Shown: positions 5,949 through 9,257 of the stretch, piece by piece
Numbering within the stretch: the stretch's first letter is position 1
How the letters are laid out: every line of letters begins with the position of its first letter
Origin: Acidobacteriota bacterium
GTDB taxonomy: Bacteria; Acidobacteriota; Blastocatellia; RBC074
Reading direction: 5' to 3'
Length of the DNA: 9,257 bases
Assembly: GCA_013140935.1 (NCBI GenBank)
Contig: JABFSD010000283.1
Span: 1-9,257 of the forward strand
The notes under the pieces: model-generated
Databases searched by the model: none
The model's input: only the letters and a program-made list of their open reading frames with translations
Told to the model about the DNA's origin: nothing
Made by a program: the position numbers and the translations under genes

Positions 5949-7610
5949 ATGAAACGACGTGAATTTATTGGAGCCACGGTCGCCAGTGGATTAACACTCG
6001 CTGCACGCAATGGATTGGCGGCACGCCAGTCCAAACTCGCTGACGCGCATATCGAAGTCCTGCTTGAAGAACCCATCGGACGCATTGCACCTGAAATTTA
6101 TGGACACTTCGTCGAGCATCTGGGCGGCGTAGTCTATGACGGCATCTGGGTCGGCGAGAATTCAAAAATCCCCAACGTGAATGGGCTGCGCAAGGCGTTG
6201 GTAGATGCGTTCGCGCGCATCAAGCCGGGCGTGATTCGCTGGCCGGGCGGATGTTTCGCCGATAGCTATAACTGGCGCGACGGCGTAGGCGCGCGCAAAG
6301 ATCGTCCGCGTCGCCCTAACTTTTGGATTGATGCGCCGGAGTGGCCCAAAGGCGTGCCTGATGGCCCGTGGAGGTATGACACCAATCAATTCGGCACAGA
6401 TGATTTCGTGCGCTTTTGCCAACTGACTGGCGGCCAGCCTTATCTCGCAGCAAACCTGCGCAGCCTCACAGCAAAAGATTTTTATGAGTGGGTAGACTAT
6501 TGCAATTCGCCCGCCGGCACTACGACGCTGGCTGATATGCGCGCGGCGCACGGCGGTGCGCGCGAACCTTACAACGTGCGTTATTGGGGCATCGGCAACG
6601 AATCGTGGGGTTGCGGCGGAAACTTTTCGGCGGATGAATACGCGATTGAATATCGCCGCTTTGCCGAATGGGCTCCGCGTTATGGCGTCAATCTGGCTTA
6701 TATCGGTTCGGGGCCGAACGGCGGTGATTTGGCGTGGTCGCGCAAGTTTTTCGGCAAGCTGGCCGAGAAAGGCGGCTTCGGCAAATTGTGGGGCTGGGGC
6801 TTGCATCACTATTCGTGGAATGTGAGCCAGGGGCGCACGACCGACTGGTTTGAAGGCAAAGGCGAAGGACTGAATTTCCCGGACGTTGAGCATTACGAAT
6901 TGATTGCACACGCCGACCAGATGGAATCGCTCATCACCAATCACTGGGCCGTGATGGGCGAATTCGACCGCCAGCATCGCGTCAAACTCGTCGTAGACGA
7001 ATGGGGCGCTTGGTACAAACCCGGCAGCGAATTGCACAACACGCATTTGCTGGGGCAACAAAATACGATGCGCGACGCGGTGTTGGCAGGACTCACGCTC
7101 GACACCTTTCATCGCCACGCCGACAAAGTCGCAATGGCAAACATCGCACAACTCGTCAATTGTTTGCAGGCGCTTTTCTTCGCGCACGAAGACAAGTTCG
7201 CCGTCACGCCGACCTATCACGTATTCGATATGTATCTGCTGCATCAAGGCGCTGAATCGTTGCGTACGCAGGTGAGCGCGCCGCGCGCGAGTTATACGCG
7301 CGCAGGCAAACCGGCGACGATTCGCGGACTGTCGGCGTCGGCGTCGCGCAAAGACAAGTTGGTGACGATCACGGTGACGAATCCAGACCTGACGCAAACC
7401 CGCGAAACCGAAATTGCCTTGCGTGGGGCTGCGATCAAAGAAGTCAAAGTGATTACGCTGGGCGGCGGCAATGTCAAAGCGCATAACTCGTTTGAACAAC
7501 CGAATGCGGTCGGATTGAAAGAAGGCAAGGCGGTGTTGCGTGCTGATGGCGCGGTAACGTGCAGCTTCGCGCCTGCTTCGGTGACGCGGCTGCAACTGAC
7601 GTTGGCCTGA
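5949..7610 (+). CDS. Tat-exported GH51 alpha-L-arabinofuranosidase
   Basis: The gene encodes 553 residues and is predicted to release terminal alpha-L-arabinofuranosyl groups from arabinan, arabinoxylan or related oligosaccharides (EC 3.2.1.55, retaining mechanism). MKRREFIGAT plus a hydrophobic run is a twin-arginine signal (R3-R4), so an envelope location is predicted; many family members are cytoplasmic. GH51 signatures: GRIAPEIYGHFVEHLGGVVYDGIWVG (44-69), RWPGGCFADSYNWRDGVG (97-114), YWGIGNESWGCGG (212-224) with E218 as acid/base, and VVDEWGAWY (348-356) with E351 as nucleophile. The C-terminal part (about residue 435 onward) is the usual beta-sandwich. Length is normal for the family. 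The ribosome binding site is weak (GAGG, 12 bases before the ATG). Neighbours suggest plant-glycan use. The catalytic residues are intact, so activity is likely; the preferred polymer is unknown. Confidence 0.93.
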   Translation: MKRREFIGATVASGLTLAARNGLAARQSKLADAHIEVLLEEPIGRIAPEIYGHFVEHLGGVVYDGIWVGENSKIPNVNGLRKALVDAFARIKPGVIRWPGGCFADSYNWRDGVGARKDRPRRPNFWIDAPEWPKGVPDGPWRYDTNQFGTDDFVRFCQLTGGQPYLAANLRSLTAKDFYEWVDYCNSPAGTTTLADMRAAHGGAREPYNVRYWGIGNESWGCGGNFSADEYAIEYRRFAEWAPRYGVNLAYIGSGPNGGDLAWSRKFFGKLAEKGGFGKLWGWGLHHYSWNVSQGRTTDWFEGKGEGLNFPDVEHYELIAHADQMESLITNHWAVMGEFDRQHRVKLVVDEWGAWYKPGSELHNTHLLGQQNTMRDAVLAGLTLDTFHRHADKVAMANIAQLVNCLQALFFAHEDKFAVTPTYHVFDMYLLHQGAESLRTQVSAPRASYTRAGKPATIRGLSASASRKDKLVTITVTNPDLTQTRETEIALRGAAIKEVKVITLGGGNVKAHNSFEQPNAVGLKEGKAVLRADGAVTCSFAPASVTRLQLTLA

Positions 7611-7624
7611 CGCCGTTAGCGCCG

Positions 7625-8074
7625 TTAACGTTTGAAAAACGCCCGGGCGCTGACCCATTGAAATTGGTAATGACGTTGAATGAGCGGGAAATCTTCGTTG
7701 TCTGAAATGACGGTGACGCTTTGCTGCTTAGCTGAGACGGCGATCAAGGCGTCGCGGATGATGCTTTGCTTTTTGTCGTGGCTAAGACGCGGGCGGCGAC
7801 GTTCCGCGTCAGAGAGGCTTTCTACCCGCAGCATGTTGAAAAGCACCTTACCGGCTTCCGTCCACTCCAAAATGCCGGGTACGAGCAAGCGGTTGGCTTT
7901 GCGCTGTGTTTCGATTTGGTCAATCAGCATCTTGATGGTTTTGCCGTTATCAGCGCCAGTGATGCGCTCTTGAAAAACGACGAGCGAGTAATAGTCGGGA
8001 TCGGGAAAATCTAACACCTGTTGCTTGTAGCTGACATAGACTGAGGTATCAAAGAGTACTTTCGTAAACTTCAC
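7625..8074 (-). CDS. PIN-domain protein, VapC-like toxin candidate
   Basis: The gene encodes 149 residues. PIN fold signs: FDTSVYV at the N-terminus with D9; an acidic residue after the first helix (E36 in VVFQERI); IIRDALIAVSA with D108; then VTVISDNEDF with D125/D128. These are the expected four acidic metal ligands of a ribonuclease. VapC-type proteins cleave RNA and are silenced by a cognate antitoxin. The GTG at 8074 is chosen as start because AGGAGG lies 8 bases upstream (8088 to 8083). The ATG at 8078 is in a different frame, that of the preceding gene. It overlaps the upstream small gene by 26 bases, the usual antitoxin-then-toxin arrangement. It is convergent with GH51, with 14 bases between stops. 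Toxic activity is inferred from family and layout. Confidence 0.8.
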   Translation of the reverse strand: MKFTKVLFDTSVYVSYKQQVLDFPDPDYYSLVVFQERITGADNGKTIKMLIDQIETQRKANRLLVPGILEWTEAGKVLFNMLRVESLSDAERRRPRLSHDKKQSIIRDALIAVSAKQQSVTVISDNEDFPLIQRHYQFQWVSARAFFKR

Positions 8075-8369
8075 GCATTTGTCCTCCTGATTGATAGCTT
8101 TCGTAGGTGTTGAGCCAGGTTATGCTGGAGACTTCGGTGGGAGTGAGACTGAGAATCTCTTTGTCAAACTGTTTGTCGGGTAACGACCAAAGCCAGTCGC
8201 GCAAATCCTGTATGTATTGTGCGTAAGCTGCCCCTTCCTCTTTCGTCACGCGGCGCTTTTGGTGAGGCGGCGTCGCTTCATAAGTGGGCTTGGTGAATTT
8301 GACTGGCTTGGGCGCAGTTTTTTTCGCGCGGGCGGTGGTACTGGTTCCGTTTTGTGTTCCGTTTTTCAT
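8049..8369 (-). CDS. Small unrecognised protein, candidate antitoxin partner of the PIN protein
   Basis: The gene encodes 106 residues. The ATG at 8369 has GAGAGG 5 bases upstream; the frame is open to 8486 but the extension has no ribosome binding site. The first 45 residues are basic and low in hydrophobics (MKNGTQNGTSTTARAKKT, then further K/P/T), so probably disordered and possibly nucleic-acid binding. From about residue 41 it looks helical (VTKEEGAAYAQYIQDLRDWLWSLP), followed by a segment with LSLTPTEVSSITWLNTYESY. I do not see an AbrB, ribbon-helix-helix or Phd/YefM domain. The order (this gene first), the 26-base overlap with the PIN gene, and the small size suggest an antitoxin of an undescribed type. 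That is inference. Confidence 0.65.
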   Translation of the reverse strand: MKNGTQNGTSTTARAKKTAPKPVKFTKPTYEATPPHQKRRVTKEEGAAYAQYIQDLRDWLWSLPDKQFDKEILSLTPTEVSSITWLNTYESYQSGGQMREVYESTL

Positions 8370-8381
8370 CGTGACCTCTCT

Positions 8382-8403
8382 ATGCAATTTCTCAATGCAA
8401 TTT
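8382..8403. promoter_or_regulatory. Direct repeat upstream of the PIN cassette, candidate operator
   Basis: ATGCAATTT occurs at 8382-8390 and again at 8395-8403, a 13-base period, ending 13 bases before the start codon of the candidate antitoxin on the minus strand. Toxin-antitoxin operons are commonly autoregulated through repeats at this position. No clear -10/-35 pair was found around it. Confidence 0.35.
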
Positions 8404-8488
8404 TGTGGATGCTGTGACGATGGCGATCTTACTTGAATTTCGCGCGGCGCGTAAGTAGTTGTCGTTGCGCAAACACCTCCTGTCACAA

Positions 8489-9257
8489 ATGTTAAACCTG
8501 AAAACCACGCACAAACGATTCCTACTGGCGGCGCTTGGTGTATTGCTGCTGACTTTCGGTGTAGCCGCAGCCGCGCTGATTGACGACCGCTTCGCCGACG
8601 GCAACAGCCAGAATCAAAACCTGGCGAACAACTCGCTGCGCCTTTTCAACGGACGCGCCAACACCGTGCGCACCGACGCGACTGGTTCCGTCGCGTTTGA
8701 TGTCACGAACGCAGGCGGCTCTGAAGCGGTTTGGGCGTACTTCACCAACGCAGGCACGCCCGTCACGTTGGGCGTAGGCGACAAGTTGTCAGTGGCGATG
8801 ACGTTTTCAGTCAGCGGCTTTGGCGGCACGGGGCAGGACGTGCGTTTCGGCGTGCTGGATTCACTCGGCACGCGCAACACCGCGAATCTCACAGCGGGGA
8901 TGAATGATGCCACGTTCATCAACGACACGGGCTATGGCTTGCAGTATTACGCCAGCGGCACGGGTTCGCCTTTTGTCGTGGGCCGTCGCGCTTTGCTGAC
9001 GGGAGCGAATCCGTTCAACAACTTCGGCGACTTCGCCACGATCTCGACCGGTGCGAGCGGAGCCACTGCGCGGCAGGCGTTAATGAACGATGTGCCTTAT
9101 ACATTGAGTTATGCCATCACGCGCTTGACGGCGAACGAAACGCAAATCGAAGCGAGTGTCACGGGCGGCGCGCTAGACAATCTGAATTACCAAGTCATCG
9201 ACAGCAGCATTGCGCCGCAAACTACGTTTGACTATTTCGCCTTTCGCATTGCGGGGC
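8489..9257 (+). CDS. Secreted protein of unknown function, N-terminal part (3' end outside window)
   Basis: An open frame of 256 codons runs off the right edge. MLNLKTTHKRFLLAALGVLL continues into LTFGVAAAA, a clear Sec signal peptide with cleavage near residues 27-29. The mature part begins IDDRFADGNSQNQNLANNSL and is rich in Gly, Thr, Asn and short beta segments (VAFDVTNAGGSEAVWAYFT, LSVAMTFSVSGFGG, VRFGVLDSLGT, LQYYASGTGSPFVVGRR, YTLSYAITRLTANETQIEASVTGG, TTFDYFAFRIAG). This pattern suggests a jelly-roll, lectin-like or carbohydrate-binding fold at the cell exterior, but I recognise no specific family. The ATG at 8489 is the first in frame after a TAG at 8456; there is no Shine-Dalgarno sequence in front of it. 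It is divergent from the PIN cassette. Confidence 0.75.
   Translation, partial: MLNLKTTHKRFLLAALGVLLLTFGVAAAALIDDRFADGNSQNQNLANNSLRLFNGRANTVRTDATGSVAFDVTNAGGSEAVWAYFTNAGTPVTLGVGDKLSVAMTFSVSGFGGTGQDVRFGVLDSLGTRNTANLTAGMNDATFINDTGYGLQYYASGTGSPFVVGRRALLTGANPFNNFGDFATISTGASGATARQALMNDVPYTLSYAITRLTANETQIEASVTGGALDNLNYQVIDSSIAPQTTFDYFAFRIAG

Noticed and set aside
7618..7651. AGCGCC / GGCGCT inverted repeat between GH51 and the PIN gene as a bidirectional terminator
   Set aside because: Only six pairs around a 22-base interior with no T-run in either direction.
6162..7658. 498-codon open frame on the minus strand opposite GH51
   Set aside because: It is Arg/Ala/His-rich, has no recognisable motif and lies opposite a gene with intact catalytic motifs; it is a codon-bias shadow.
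8370..8486. N-terminal extension of the candidate antitoxin
   Set aside because: No ribosome binding site, and it would run through the operator-like direct repeat.

Overview
The window most likely comes from an Acidobacteriota genome. The evidence is the C-terminal half of an Oar-like TonB-dependent receptor with the NAFNHPNF / FGLRIFF ending common in that phylum, a Tat-exported Gfo/Idh/MocA oxidoreductase, and generally secreted sugar-active proteins. This taxonomic placement is inferred from protein style only. The sequence holds no rRNA, tRNA, CRISPR array or transposase that I can see.

Layout. 1-1497 (+): 3' part of an outer-membrane receptor. 1494-2278 (-): a two-gene cassette, a DUF5678-like protein followed by a retropepsin-like aspartic protease, joined by an ATGA overlap. 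2279-2569: divergent intergenic region with a strong imperfect palindrome. 2570-5123 (+): Tat-exported Gfo/Idh/MocA oxidoreductase, a large intergenic hairpin resembling a terminator, then a secreted DUF1080 / 3-keto-disaccharide hydrolase family protein. 5146-5787 (-): small outer-membrane beta-barrel protein. 5788-5948: divergent intergenic region with two back-to-back stem-loops. 5949-7610 (+): Tat-exported GH51 alpha-L-arabinofuranosidase. 7625-8369 (-): PIN-domain toxin-like gene and a small unrecognised partner gene overlapping by 26 bases. 8489-9257 (+): 5' part of a secreted protein that runs off the window.

How the genes may work together. The receptor, oxidoreductase, keto-sugar hydrolase and arabinofuranosidase fit an envelope pathway for plant-type glycosides. 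The receptor would import oligosaccharides, GH51 would remove arabinofuranosyl side groups, and the oxidoreductase/DUF1080 pair would cleave a glycoside by the oxidise-then-cleave route, in which C3 is oxidised first. This is inference from family membership and adjacency. The genes are not one operon: orientations alternate, and a terminator-like hairpin separates the oxidoreductase from DUF1080.

The two small minus-strand cassettes look like insertions of the accessory or toxin-antitoxin kind. Each has overlapping genes, compact spacing and a clear ribosome binding site on its first gene. They are the least understood part of the window.
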